A stretch of 64,000 nt of DNA from Nissolia schottii (taxonomy: Eukaryota; Streptophyta; Magnoliopsida; Fabales; Fabaceae), in NCBI GenBank assembly GCA_003254905.1, contig QANU01001220.1, forward strand, positions 45,177-109,176. Direction: 5' to 3'. Shown piece by piece: positions 32,701-44,712 of the stretch. How positions within the stretch are numbered: the stretch's first letter is position 1; every line of letters begins with the position of its first letter. Both the position numbers and the translations under genes were made by a program. The notes below the pieces were generated by a model, which was not told where the DNA came from, did no database searches, and worked only from the letters and a program-made list of their open reading frames with translations.

Positions 32701-35700
32701 ATGCCGCCCAGAAGAGATCATACACAACGCACCCCCAAACAAGCTGACTATGCTGATGTTATCAGAGAAATGGCCCGGGCAACGACCTAGATGGCAGACG
32801 CTACCGCTACAAGGAATGCGCCCCCAATGGCGCAAGAAGTTGACACACTAAAGTATGCTGAGTTTATACGGGCTAGACCCCCCACCTTTGAAGGAGTAAC
32901 AGATCTAGAGGTAGTTCACAACTGGATACAGGGAATGGAGCAGATATTTGAGAACCTCCTCTGTACCGATGAACAGAAGGTCAAGTTTGCAACAAGGATA
33001 TTCAGAGGCATCGTTCGTGAGTGGTGGAACACCACCAGGCCCCTGTTGGAGCATAGGGAGGAATTAATCACATGGAACGTGTTCATAACTACGTTTGTGG
33101 ACAGACATTTTCCTAGAGGAATGCGAGATCGGAAGGAAGCTGAGTTCCTGGAGCTAAAGCAAGAGGAAAGGACGGTAGCGGAGTATACGACAACTTTTGA
33201 GAAGCTGTGCTAGTGCTCAAGCACCTACAAGCTGAATCTCGACGAGGGATGGAAGTGTGGGAAATACAGGAGGGGGCTGAAGCCAGAACTATAGATGTCG
33301 GTCAATCATTTGGACATATGGGATTACGCAACTTTGGTAGATAAATACTTAATCCTGGAAGAGTCCGCGAAGAACTTGACCGCGTCCAGGAATGAGAAGA
33401 ACAAGCAAAAGCTTGTGGAGCAAGGGAGCTCGTAACAGGACCCTAGGAAGAGGGGACCCTTCCAGACCCCATTCCTCAACCGTGGTAGAAGGCCGTACCG
33501 GCCGCCATTGCCACAAGGACCCAGGGAGTACCTAGCCAACCTCGGCAAGGCCTACCCAGGACTGCTCTGCCAGCACCACGACCCCACAGTAAGGAAGAGA
33601 ACCCAGGGCATTTTGCCCAAAGTGCGGCAAGCAGCATGCGGGAGCATGCCATGCCTGGCAGGGCAAAACGTTTGTTTTAAGTGCGTCAAGAGTGGCCACA
33701 TCGCCAGAATGTGCACAGTTATTCCACCACAGCTCAGCAACAAGGTCGTGTGTTCACCCTCTCTGTGGACGAGGCGCAAGATGCGGAAGATTTGATCCAC
33801 GGTAAGTGTGTAATGATGGGTAAATCCCTTACTGTACTTTACGATTCAAGAGCGTCACATTCATTTATATCCCATGCCAACGTTAGGAGCCTAAGGTTGT
33901 CACCCACATCACTGTCGTACACCTTAAGTGTGTCAACACCCACTGCGCCACCTGTTATGACCTGTTTAGTATGTCTCAAGTGCACATTTGAGCTGTAGGG
34001 TAGAATGTTTGCAGCTAACCTGATATGTCTCCCTCTGATAGGCTTAGATATAATATTAGGGGTGGACTGGTTTCACGCCAATCCAGTTATTCTAGATTGC
34101 GCTAATAAGTCAGTAAGCCCCTTACCCTTAGGCCTAGACATATCCACCCCTAGAATCGAGTCCGTGTCACTGTATCTTTGCCCGCTGAGGGACAGGAATA
34201 CATCCTGCTAGCATCCTCGGAGGTGGAGACGAAGCGGCAGGTGGATCATATCCCTTGGTCTGTGAGTACCCAGATGTGTTTCCCAAAGATATCCTGGAGA
34301 TTCCCCCAGAAAGAGAGGTGGAATTTTTCATCGACCTGGTCCCTGTAGCTGGGCCAGTCTTTATCGCACCCTACCCTATGTCCCCGGTGGAGCTATAGGA
34401 ACTAAAGCAACAGTTGGAAAACTCTGGAAGAAACAGTTTATTCGACTAAGCGCTTCACCATGGGGAGCCCTTGTGCTGTTTGTTAGAAAGAAAGATGGGT
34501 TGATGAGGACGTGTGTGGACTATCGGCAGCTCAACAAAGTGAACATCAAGAACAAGTACCCACTGCCGTGAATCGATGATTTGATGGATTAACTTAAGGG
34601 AGAAAAAGTGTTCTCGAGGATCGACCTACACTCTGGCTACCACCAGATCTGTGTAAAGGGCGAGGACAACCCCAACGTAAAGGGCGAGGACATCCCAAGA
34701 CCGCATTCCGATCGCGATACAACCACTATGAGTTTACCGTAATGGCTTTCAGGTTGACCAACGCCCCTGCCATCTTCATGGATTACATGCACCGTATCTT
34801 TTGAGAACACCTGCACCAGTGTGTCATTGTCTTCATCAACAATATCCTAGAGTACCCCAAGAACGAGGAGGAGCATGATGAGCACTTAAGGACAGTACTG
34901 GGGATACTGAGGACTAAGAAGTTATACATAAAATTTTCCAAGTGCGAGTTTTGGGCGAAGGAGGTGCAATTCTTGGGTCATGTAGAGTCTGAACACGGAG
35001 TAGCTGTTGACCTCGACAAGGTGGAAGCAGTCAAGCAGTGGGAGAAGCCCACCTCAATCACTGGAGTTTGGAGTTTCATCGGATTCGCTGGTTACTACCG
35101 AAGATTCATCAAATGATTCTTGTAAATCACAGTGCCGCTCACCAAGTTGAAAAGGAAAGGTGCACAATTCGTCTGGTCACCAGAATGCGAACCAAGCTTC
35201 TGTGAGCTGAAAGAAAAGTTAACTACCACTCCAGTGTTAATCCTACCGGATCCCCAAGTCCCGCACGAAGTTAACTGCGATGCGTCAGGTACCGGGCTGG
35301 GATGTGTGCCCATGCAAAATTGGCAGGTGGTGGCGTACACTTCTAGGCAATTAAGGACACACGAAGTGCACTACCCCACTCATGATCTAGAGCTTGCTGC
35401 AGTTGTTTTTGCACTAAAACTATAGAGGCACCACTTGTACGGGATGAGGTTCGAGCTGTTCTCAGACCAAAAGTCTGAGATATTTGTTCGACTAAAAGGA
35501 GTTAAACATGAGACAGAAGCTCTGGATGGATTTCTTGAAGGACTACGACTTCAAGTTAAACTATTACCCCGGCAAGGTGAATGTCGTAGCTGACACTGCT
35601 CAAATGATGATCAAAGAGGCCAAGCTAATTGAGGATTTCAAAGACCTCAACTTAGGTTTTACCCTCCAGTTGACCAGTATCCGACTATGCCAGATTCAGA

Positions 35701-37127
35701 TTACCAGCTAGTTTCGGATAAATCGCGGAAGCACAGAAGACTTGCAGAAGCGACTCGTGGTTAAGTTTGGTTCAAGCCATGCACGAGGGGAAAGTCAGGG
35801 AAGCTTCCTTTAGACTAGATGGCATTTTTGAGGTTCAACCAACGCATTTGTGTATCGAATGAAGGGGAGCCACGGACGGACATCCTCCGGGAGGGGCATA
35901 AGTGTCACTTTACGATATACCCGAGGGATGACCAAAATGTATCATGACTTGAAAAAGATGTTTTAGTGGCCAGAGCTGAAGAGGGACGTAGCAGAATGGG
36001 TAAATAGGTGCTTGGTGTGCCAGAAATTAAAGATCAAACATCAAAAGCCCCACGGCATGCTAACCCCGCCAGAAATCCCTGAATAGAAGTGGGATGGAAT
36101 AACCATGGACTTCGTCTCAAGGTTACCCCGTACTACCAGAGGAGTAGACGCGATCTGGGTTATCGTTGATTAACTCACCAAGTCAGCACATTTTCTTCCC
36201 ATCAGGATGAGTTACTCATTGGAGAAACTGGTGCAGATTTATGTTAAGGAGATCGTGAAGTTACACGGTGTTCCATCATCCATCATTTCTGATCAGGATC
36301 CCAGGTTTATGTCACATTTTTGGACAGCTTTCCAAAAGGCCTATGGGGCCGAGCTACAACTAAGCACCGCCTATCACCCACAGACGGACGACCAATTAGA
36401 ACGGACCATACAAACCTTGGAAGATATGTTGAGAGCATGTGCGCTGATGCTACCCATAGTGGAGTTCTCCTATAATAACAACCATCAAGCTAGCATTGGC
36501 ATGGCCCCTTTTGAGGCCTTATACGGCTGGTAGTGCCAATCACCGTTGTGTTGGAATGATGGGGCAAGGTTTTGGAACTGCACTGCCGATGAGATCAAGG
36601 ATGAGGAATGGGTGAAGAAAATTTGGGAGAGGATCCAAACGGCGTAGAGTCTCCAGAAGAACTACGTGGATGCTAGGAGGAGACCCATTGAATTTCAGGA
36701 AGGAGAGCATGTATTCCTGAAAATCACTCCGGAAACAGGCATAGGAAGGTCCCTTAAGGTTAAAAAGCTTAGTCCAAAGTTCATATGGCCCTTCCAGATT
36801 CTTACACGTATTGGACAAGTAGCCTACCGAGTAGCTCTTTCGCCAAACCTAGCTTATGTCCATAATGTTTTCCATGTCTCCCAACTAAGGAAATATCATG
36901 CATCTCCTGACCATGTACTTGAGTCTGATAAAGGACAGCTAAGGGAAGATTTCTCCTTACCCATGACATCTCAGGAGATCATCGACCGTAAAACTAGTAA
37001 GATGAGGAATGAAGAAGTATCGATGGTACGCGTCTTATGGGAGAATGGAGCATGTGAGGACCAAACATGGGAGCTGGAGTTGGACATGATAAAGGCATAT
37101 CCCAAACTTTTTGAAGGTACATCGTAA
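32701..37127 (+). pseudogene. Chromovirus gag-pol, heavily mutated
   Basis: Domains are in normal order. Gag starts at 32701 (MPPRRDHTQRTPKQADYADV), with a capsid region including EWWNTTRPL, and a CCHC knuckle CFKCVKSGHIARMC at about 33680. Protease DSRAS at 33842 has its catalytic-loop Gly replaced. RT pieces run 34260-35110 ([18 protein letters not shown], broken by frame changes, and with the DD box lost or shifted). RNase H is at 35132-35480. The integrase zinc finger and core span 35930-36533 (CLVCQK, MDFVSRLP, SDQDPRF), with a chromodomain-like tail at 36666-37127 (EDQTWELELDM). In-frame stops include 32788, 35423, 35964 and 36084. It is not functional. It is the best preserved chromovirus in the window and a close relative of the fragment at 8100-9298. 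Confidence 0.88.
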
Positions 37128-37175
37128 TCCTACACTTAAATTTCGTGGGCGAAATTTTTCTAAAAGAGGTGGAAT

Positions 37176-37818
37176 GTAACATCTCGCTTCTCCCTTAGTA
37201 AAGAATTTGCAAGATAAATATATAAAATCTCTTGATTAAGGTTAGAAGGTGTAGAATATGAATTTGTAGGCTAAAATGTCCATAGAAGCTAGGATCCTCC
37301 GTTTCACGAAATTTCGTAGACACTGAATCAATTGCTTTACATCATTGGAATTAAACGATGTATCAAAAGTATCTGTAAAGAACACTCTTGAGGAGCTAAA
37401 TTTACAAATACTTTGGATTGACTTAAATTCCATGTTAAGAAAATTTAATAGATCGCAATGGTATGTCCGAAATATTTTTTGGATGGCCGTACGCGAAGCA
37501 CCCGAATAGCGGACCACAGAACACGATCAAACTGGATCAAAAATTGGGCCACATGGCCCAAAAGCCTCAACTATTTCGGCAGCCCAAATACACACTCTCA
37601 AAAGTCCACTTAAGCCAAGTCAATGGTCAAACAAGCTCATCTTCAAAATGTCATTATTCGTGAAATAATAATTATCTAACCTTTATTTAATTTTGGAAAT
37701 TGAAAATTAGCCAAACTTTGGGCCATAGTAACTCGGCACCTGAGGCTTCATGGTTGCCTTGAGTTCCTTGTGTTTCCTTTCTCAAAGTTCACTAAAATTG
37801 TTCCGTTCGTGCACTCTG
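37176..37818 (+). mobile_element. Chromovirus 3' LTR, part 1
   Basis: It starts TGTAACATCTCGCTTCTCCC right after the pol end and AAAGAGGTGGAA. It stops at ...GTGCACTCTG, where a reverse LTR is inserted, and resumes at 41306. The last five bases CTCTG are duplicated at 41306-41310. Confidence 0.75.
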
Positions 37819-37939
37819 TGAAATACCCTAGCTAACTGATTACCCGTACGTGGCAACACAGCTCACTAGGTTGTTATCTACTTGGTCGGAATACGTAGTC
37901 CATCATGCTACTTCGAAAATAATCATTTAGGAAAATAAN

Positions 37940-38117
37940 TTTTATTGTTATTCATCGATCCAAACCCCCTTTTTTAATTGCAATTTTAATTGGTTCTAAT
38001 TGCTTCCTTGAGAGACGACCTAGGTTAGCCCCCTTTACTACGTTTTTAGGGTTAATTTAGTTTTACAAATTGTTATTTGATCGCATATTGAAATTAACGA
38101 CCTTTTGGTGTGTGTCA
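37940..38117 (+). mobile_element. Tat/Ogre-like LTR 3' end (forward)
   Basis: This is the reverse complement of 2237-2415 with few differences, ending GGTGTGTGTCA. It begins exactly at the N at 37939, so the junction on its left may be an assembly join. Confidence 0.55.
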
Positions 38118-39236
38118 CCAGACCCCTAACAGGCCAGGCCTGTTTCGTAAATTATTGGCCTGAGCCTGGCCTGTTAACTGTTATAGGCTTTTTTTTAGGC
38201 CTGGCCTGGACTGAAGCCTGATAGGCCTGCCTGGTATTATCAATTTGCAGCATTATCATCAGTTTTTATTATCAACAGTCACTTGTTCAAACTGTAATCT
38301 CTTAAACTGTTTGTGATAAAGACAATGGCAAAAGGTTTATTAGTAATTTGCAGCATTATCAACATTTTTTTTAACATATATTTCCCATGTTATTTAACAA
38401 AAGGTACCCACATAAAGGTGTTATTTAACATTCACGTTATTCTACAATGAAATCAAACAATTAACATACATGATACAATGTGTTCAATTTCTATTTTTGT
38501 AGATCTAAGAGAAATTAGAAGGCGAAATTAGAAGTACCTGCAGAAGCAGACGACACGAGCAGCAGCAGATAGCGAAAACCGAGCAGGTACAGCCGCCGGA
38601 GCCAAGCAGCAGCAGACAGCAGCAGTCGAGACGAGCAGGTGCAGACGGAGCCGAGACGGTAAGGACCAGGCCATATGAGGTGCCATTTGTGATGTGAGCA
38701 GCAGTAGCAGGTAGAGACGGAACCGAGCAGGTGCAGACGGAGTCGAGACGGTGAGGCCCAGGCCATATGAGGTGCCGTTTGTGATGTGAGCAGCACCAGC
38801 AGGTGGAGACGAACAGAAGGCGCGTTTGTGATGTGAGGGCAGGGAGTGAGGCGCTGAGAATATAAGGTGAGATTAGTGTTAGTTTAAAAAGTAAAAATAA
38901 AATAACATAATTATACTAATAAATGAAATTGCGTATAATATTACAAAAAGACCAGCTGGCCTAGTGGTTAAGACTATACATTGTATAGTGAGGGCATGGG
39001 TTCGAACCCCTCTAAGGTTGAAATGCGTTTATAATTTTTAATAAACCTAAACAGGCCCAGGCCGGCTTAACAGGCCTAACAGGCTTTCATAGTAGCCTGG
39101 TCCTAACCTGTTTATCAAAACAGGCTTTGAAAATAGCCTGGGCCTGACCTTTTTGTCAAACAAGCCGGGCCAGGCCAGGCCAATAACAGGCCAGGCAGCA
39201 GGCCCTGACAGGCCGCATGGCCTATTCCTACCCCTA
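38118..39236. mobile_element. hAT-like non-autonomous element with GGCCTG subterminal repeats
   Basis: Both ends are packed with CAGGCC/GGCCTG hexamers in inverted arrangement: about 38128-38240 on the left and 39050-39220 on the right. The right end reads GGCCTATTCCTACCCCTA, i.e. TAGGGGTAGGAATAGGCC on the other strand, a terminus like those of plant hAT elements. The left terminus is less clear. The middle contains GAGCAGG/CAGCAG-rich sequence with no credible transposase. A tRNA-like segment lies at 38950-39022. Confidence 0.55.
38950..39022 (+). repeat. tRNA-like segment, probable SINE head
   Basis: It has an A box (TGGCCTAGTGG) and a B box (GGTTCGAACCC) about 32 bases apart, the internal RNA polymerase III promoter layout. 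The central arm ACTATACATTGTATAGT has a 6-bp stem but only a 5-base loop, and the acceptor stem does not pair well. It is therefore not a working tRNA. A tRNA-derived SINE fragment is the best explanation. Confidence 0.55.
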
Positions 39237-40443
39237 CCGACGGTAATGTCTTTGTTTGCATTTTTTCTTTGGTATTTTTCTCATATTTTTATTTAACAAA
39301 TTATTTTTTCATTAATTATTACTTAATCCCAATTAAAAATTTTTGTCTTCATTCAGTTAATTTATTTTTAAAATTATTATTTATTTTTAATTTAATTATT
39401 ATTTATTTAGATATAACATAAATATTATTAATTGGATAAACTAACAAACTAAAAAATTAAAAACTTTTAATTGAATATATTATATATAATACAAACTAAA
39501 AAGATTATTCTCCTAAATCGGCGGGAGTTCATCCGAGTTTAGCTTTAAGGTCTCCATCCCAATTTAGCTTCAAGGTCCCCATCCCAGTTTAGCTTCAAGG
39601 TCGCTATCCCGGTTCGGGGGGGTTGGAAAGGTTGAGACTCATCGATTATGCATGGTGATGGAATCAAGGAAAATGTTACCTTCGCATATCCACTCGTAAC
39701 ACCAATGAGAAGTATGATGGCTTTTGTAGAAGGAAGAATGCACTAAATTGCATAGAGAAAACCATATATTCTTCTTCCCCACACTTCTCCCCTGGCCCGA
39801 TTTTGTGCCCCAATAGAGCACGACTTTCGTAGAGGGAAGAATGCACTCAATTTCATAGAGAAAATCATATATTCTTCTTCCCCATATATACTTTTTCCCC
39901 GGCCCGATTATAGAGCATGACTTTTGTAGAGGAAAGAATGCACTCAATTGCATAGAGAAAACCATATATTCTTCTTCCCCATATATACTTCTTCCCCAAC
40001 CCGATTTTATGTCCCGATAAAGCATGACTTTCATAGAGGGAAGAATGCACTCAATTTCATAGAGAAAACCATGTATTCTTCTTCCCCATATAGACTCCTT
40101 CCTTGGCCCGACTTTATGCCCCGATAAAGCACGACTGTCGTAGAGAGAAGAATGCACTCAATTGCATAGAGAAAACCATATTCTTCTTCCCCATACTTCT
40201 TTCCCGATTTGATGCCCCGATATTGCTGCTGCATGCAAGCGGCGTCGGCGGCGAGAAGGTGGCATGAATGGTATGCTGGCAAGTGTGAGAGAGTTTGAGA
40301 GAGTTTGGAGAGGACGAAAGAGCAGCGGCGAGGGAGGGGCTTTTAAAGCAATCGGGGTTCCTATTACCGTCGAACTTAATCGATGGTAACACATCGGTAA
40401 CAAATATTATTTATTAGTGGTTTGAACGCTGGGGAAGACGAGT
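39237..40443. mobile_element. CACTA-like terminal fragment with minisatellite
   Basis: CCGACGGTAATG at the left, and on the right (read on the minus strand from 40419) CACTAATAAATAATATTTG followed by TTACCGATG and CGACGGTAAT. These are subterminal motifs of the CACTA type. The left terminus has been lost at the hAT-like element. Open frames on the minus strand in 39639-40403 come from a ~105-bp tandem repeat and are not considered genes. Confidence 0.45.
39700..40210. repeat. ~105-bp tandem repeat, five copies
   Basis: AGAATGCACT recurs at 39735, 39838, 39935, 40042 and 40149 (steps of 103, 97, 107 and 107). Each copy is followed by TCTTCTTCCCCATA and the CCCGATTTTATG...GATAAAGCA stretch. 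Copies are clearly diverged. Confidence 0.8.
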
Positions 40444-41305
40444 NCATCATTTTAACCTAATTAGCACAACCATGGATTGTGGTAGCACAACTCCTTACCA
40501 TATCATGCAAAACTCACTCATAACTCTTCCTAGGCTTCCTTAGATGCTTAGGAATGAGTTATGGTGATGAAAATATAAACTTGAAGCTTGCTTGAAGCTC
40601 TTAAGTTAAAGGAACATAAAACCCTAGATTATGGAGATTTGGGGTTAGAACCTTGAATCCTTGGATTTCTCTTGAATAAACTCCCAAACCTTGATGCTAG
40701 CTTGTTTCCTTGAGTGTCTTGAGGAGAATTTAAGATGATGATAGGCAAAGGATGATGATTTTACCTTGGAGAAGCTTTGGGGAAATCTATGGAAAGCTTA
40801 GGTTTTAGGAAGCTTTGGAAGAATGGAAACTTAGGAGAATTTTTGGGGATGGATTCAGGTTTGGAAGAGGAAGGGCTGGCCGTGGCCTTTTTCTCACTTC
40901 CTTGGCCACCCAAAATTACCATTTTACCCTTAGTGTGTTTAGGTGATGTTTATGCATTAATTCTTTATGTACGGAAGTCCTAAAAATATTCCGGACATAC
41001 CGTTATGCTCTGAAAATTCCTCTCATGAATTCTAAAATGTCACTTGACCTATTCTTGATTTATTTCCATATTAATATATTTTACAGACTCCTATTGAGTC
41101 ACAATTAATTTCTAATACTGCATAATTTCGGTCCGGATGTCACCGGATGTCACCAAATCGCAGAATAATTAGTTTTAACTAATCTTCCAGAAATAAAATC
41201 AATACTAGAAGTTTATTCCATTTTATCTCACCTTTATCCTCATTTTATCTTTTTACGTCTTTTCTAGACAATGTCTTAAAGAAGGAGAAAAGTCGGGTTG
41301 TTACA

Positions 41306-41568
41306 CTCTGCTGTTACGCTGCCAAAACCAGAAACAAGCTAGGAAAGACCACCCACTTGTGGAACCACTCTCTCACACTCCTCACCATCAACTAACCTGC
41401 TAAGGAAGGGGGTAAATTAGGCCTACTCACCTCCTTGGTGATCTTTGATTAATTGTATAATCATATGTGTGTATTTGGCTTGCATGTAACCTTACTATGT
41501 TGTGTATCATTGCTTGTATGTGGGTGAATGTTTGAGGTTGATTCTAGGTAGGTAGTGGTGGATGGAAT
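41306..41568 (+). mobile_element. Chromovirus 3' LTR, part 2
   Basis: It resumes at the duplicated CTCTG and continues CTGTTACGCTGCCAAAACC, then the TAAGGAAGGGGGTAAATTAG stretch and CTCACCTCCTTGGTGAT. This is the same order as 32133-32270 in the 5' LTR. It is broken at 41569 by another reverse LTR. Confidence 0.7.
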
Positions 41569-44500
41569 TGAAACACCCTAGCTAACTGCTTATGCTATAG
41601 TCATAAACAATGTTTACTTGGTTGTTTTCTGCTTTGGTTGGGGTTACTTTTAGCCCCTACTTTTATCTTCGAAAAATATTTCTTAGAAAATATGGACCGT
41701 TTTGAAATTTTTTTTTTCTTTGCTTTATTATTTTGTAAACTATGAGTCGTGCGTAGTATAAAGAAAATATTTATATACCAACAATCGAGTCTCAAAGGGC
41801 TTAGGCTAAAAATAGTTCAATACATGATATATATATATACACACACACACACACATATATATATATAAGTACAAGTACATGGTCCAGCATCTCATTACAC
41901 ACAGATAAATATAGATGTATACATACGTTATAGAATTTACATGAGAGCTGAGGGCTTGTCTAGCCCCTCAAGCTAGTAACTAAATACAAATCATAAGACA
42001 TCGTCCTTCGGCTTTCATGACATCTATGGAGGCCACGACCTTCCATCATCCTGTGCTACTTACATCATTCCAATATCCTCGTCGAGCTTACCTAGAACCA
42101 TAAAGGAGCGGGTGTGAGAACTCTGCGTCTCAGTGGGAAAACCTTAGTTCTTACTAATCGTTTTACTCTCAATTATGATTCTGCCGCTCAGGGGTCTCTA
42201 AGTGTCACAGTTATGCTGCATCCCTACTAGTTATTAATATCCATGCTAGCCTGAGCAGCTACCTATATTACTAGGTAACTGAGGGAGTCTAGTCTTGCTT
42301 TACTATGTTCTCGAGCTTTCTATTCCTGGTCATCTGGGTATCACGTCCGCTGATCACGTACCCTCGTAATCTATACTCTGTGGGCAACCTCGTACTATCA
42401 TTTCACTTGACATGCCCCAACACATAGACACATATACAGACATAGCTACCTACTTAGCTCTTTATTACATATCTTAGGCATGCTAGGAATCTGGGACTCT
42501 CCTATGTGTCTTGTCAGGCTCGCCTGACAGCGTCACGTTACTCTTGCTCTGACTGCTGGTCCATACCTCCTCGTACACTTGGGACTCGTCCCCTGGCGAT
42601 GTACGACTTAACCTTTTCTGTCTGTTCCTCGAGGCGAACAAGGCTCTACCCTTTACTGGGTGGTGAGGGGCCGCCCTGACAGTGACACCGGAAGTAGACT
42701 CATCCACACCTCCTCGTACACCTGGGACTCATCCCCTGGTGGTGTAGGACCTAACCTTTCCTACCTGTTCCTCGAGCCAACATGACTCCACCTGCTCACC
42801 AGGTGGTGAAAGGTCTGCCCTGACAGTGAGACCGGAGGCGGACAAAAGTCTGACTGTCTGTTCTATTCTTCTTTGGCGTGTCCGTAGACTTGCCAATAGG
42901 GCTTTCCTAGTTATTTAACTAAGTTATGCCTTCAAGGTATTCTAAACCCTCGATGGTTGGAACCTGTCTTAAGACCTCATTATTCCCTAGGATTCAATTA
43001 TTCTCTTTAACTTTAGGTGATCATTCTAGTTATCTACGGTCGTCCTAAGTCGTAGGACGACCGAGTCCTCTTGATGCATACACATATGCATACACATATC
43101 CATATAATAGACAGTTCTAAGATATTATAGCATGTAATACACAATGCATAAACACAATCATAATCACAACTGCAAATTACAGTGTATCCGTACTTTTCTA
43201 CAAACGTCCGCTTTCTGTCAGAAATTAGTGATCAGAAACCGGAGAGGTCCAAGACCTTACCCCAAGGTTTTTGATAGTCCTAAAATCATTTTTCATACTT
43301 AGAAATCCAGATTTTGAACCCCAAATCACGAAATTACCATTTTACCCCTTTTCCCAAAATTACTGTTTTGCCCCCGTAAAAGCCGTATTTTCTTGGGAAT
43401 TTTAGTTCTCGAAAACCCGATGGACTCAAGACTTGCCCTTAAGGTTTTTGATAGTTCAAAACCCATATTTTATGAAAATAAACCCAGTTTTTCAGTCCCA
43501 AAGCTTGAAATTCTCGTTTTGCCCTTGTTGCTTAAAAACATCGTTTTCTGCCTATTTGTTGAGAAATTCATTGGGGACTCCAAAAATCAGAAAACTTGAC
43601 ATCCCCACTCAATTTTTCGTGTAGAACTCGAAAATAAAATTAGTTTTTTAAGATAAAATTTCCAGCATACAGTTCCTTTCAAAACGTGATATGTGCCCCT
43701 TTCTAACTTAGGTTTTCCTAAATTCTGACAGAATCACAGATAACACTAACAGTTTCAGACAAATATCAACAACACACACACACACATACACATATATATA
43801 ATCATGGTCAAATACAACATCCTAACATCATATATCATCTAACATACAACCACATAGACAGTGGATAAGTCGGTTTACCCACTTGCACAGTTACTGCAGA
43901 TAGCTCAGGAAATCGGTGCAGAATCCTAGCTTACCCTAGTGCTCCAAGCTCTTCCTATGGTAGGTGTATGGAAGCTTTCTTTAGGAAGACTAAGAGAAAT
44001 TTATGAGGTTAAGTTTAGGAAAGTTAGGGCTAGGTTCTATGCAGTGAAGTTTCTGTATTGGTATTTTGACAAGGTAACGACTAAGTGTGCAAATGGGCAA
44101 AGCTTTGCTAAGGTTTTTCTTCTATGTCTTCTTTGAAGACATCTATGGGGTATTTACAGGCCAAAGCCACGAAAATCCCCTTCCAATAATGCCCTTGGGC
44201 TAAATTTCAATTTTGCCCTTGATGACATAAGCCATGACATAAGAATGGTTAGTCATCATATGACTCATGGGTTTGAATTGTTGACTTGGCCACTTGGAGC
44301 ATTCTCGGCCATATATGAGCTTGTGTCTTGGCCAATTTTGTGGCCAAGAATTTAAGGGTCACATACAGATCAATTTTGATAAGGTTTGGTCGTTCTCGGT
44401 TCCAGTACTTCACGTATGGTTATTCTAAAAATACTCCGATCACGTCCTTGTGATCTCCTAACTTTTCTAAGGAAGAACCTAGGTTAATCTAAGGTATTTG

Positions 44501-44712
44501 TGAGCTTTCTTATGTAACCGTATATTTTACAGATATCTTAGACACGCGAGTGTACTCGGATGACAAAAAGGATTTATTCTAGTCTCTGCAGAATTTTATG
44601 AAACTGAGCAGAATATCTTTTACAGACATTTTAACCAAGAATCTCGTGTGAGGGCTTGTTTCCCCTATTTAACTCTTGAAATATTTACTAAGGAAAAAAA
44701 CGAGATGTTACA
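41569..44712 (-). mobile_element. Solo LTR, ~3.1 kb (reverse)
   Basis: The left end is TGAAACACCCTAGCTAACTG and the right end is ACGAGATGTTACA. Read on the minus strand it is TGTAACATCTCG...GGGTGTTTCA, a complete LTR. Flanks GGAAT (41564-41568) and TGAAT (44713-44717) agree at four of five bases, consistent with an aged target duplication. No internal region is attached, so it is a solo LTR formed by recombination. It includes a TA/CA microsatellite (41828-41868) and a second CA run near 43772. Confidence 0.75.
41828..41868. repeat. Compound (TA)n(CA)n(TA)n microsatellite
   Basis: There is a run of alternating AT, then AC, then AT dinucleotides within the solo LTR. Confidence 0.9.

Larger units (their letters stand above)
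37819..41305 (-). mobile_element. Nested reverse LTR insertion with TSD CTCTG
   Basis: Its left end TGAAATACCCTAGC and right end GGGTTGTTACA are the two termini of the TGTAACA-family LTR read backwards. It is flanked by CTCTG on both sides. Only about 120 bp of the left and 860 bp of the right LTR sequence are present. Between them, delimited by single Ns at 37939 and 40444, lies unrelated material: a Tat-like LTR end, an hAT-like element and a CACTA-like fragment. An 870-bp purine-rich right part runs from 40445. Confidence 0.7.

Noticed and set aside
38950..39022. Functional tRNA gene
   Set aside because: Has A and B boxes but a poor acceptor stem and a 5-base anticodon loop; better explained as a tRNA-derived SINE fragment.
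39639..40403. Minus-strand frames up to 172 residues with repeated 'LYAIECIL'-type segments
   Set aside because: They are translations of a ~105-bp tandem repeat inside a CACTA-like fragment; repeat periods are not multiples of three and differ between copies.
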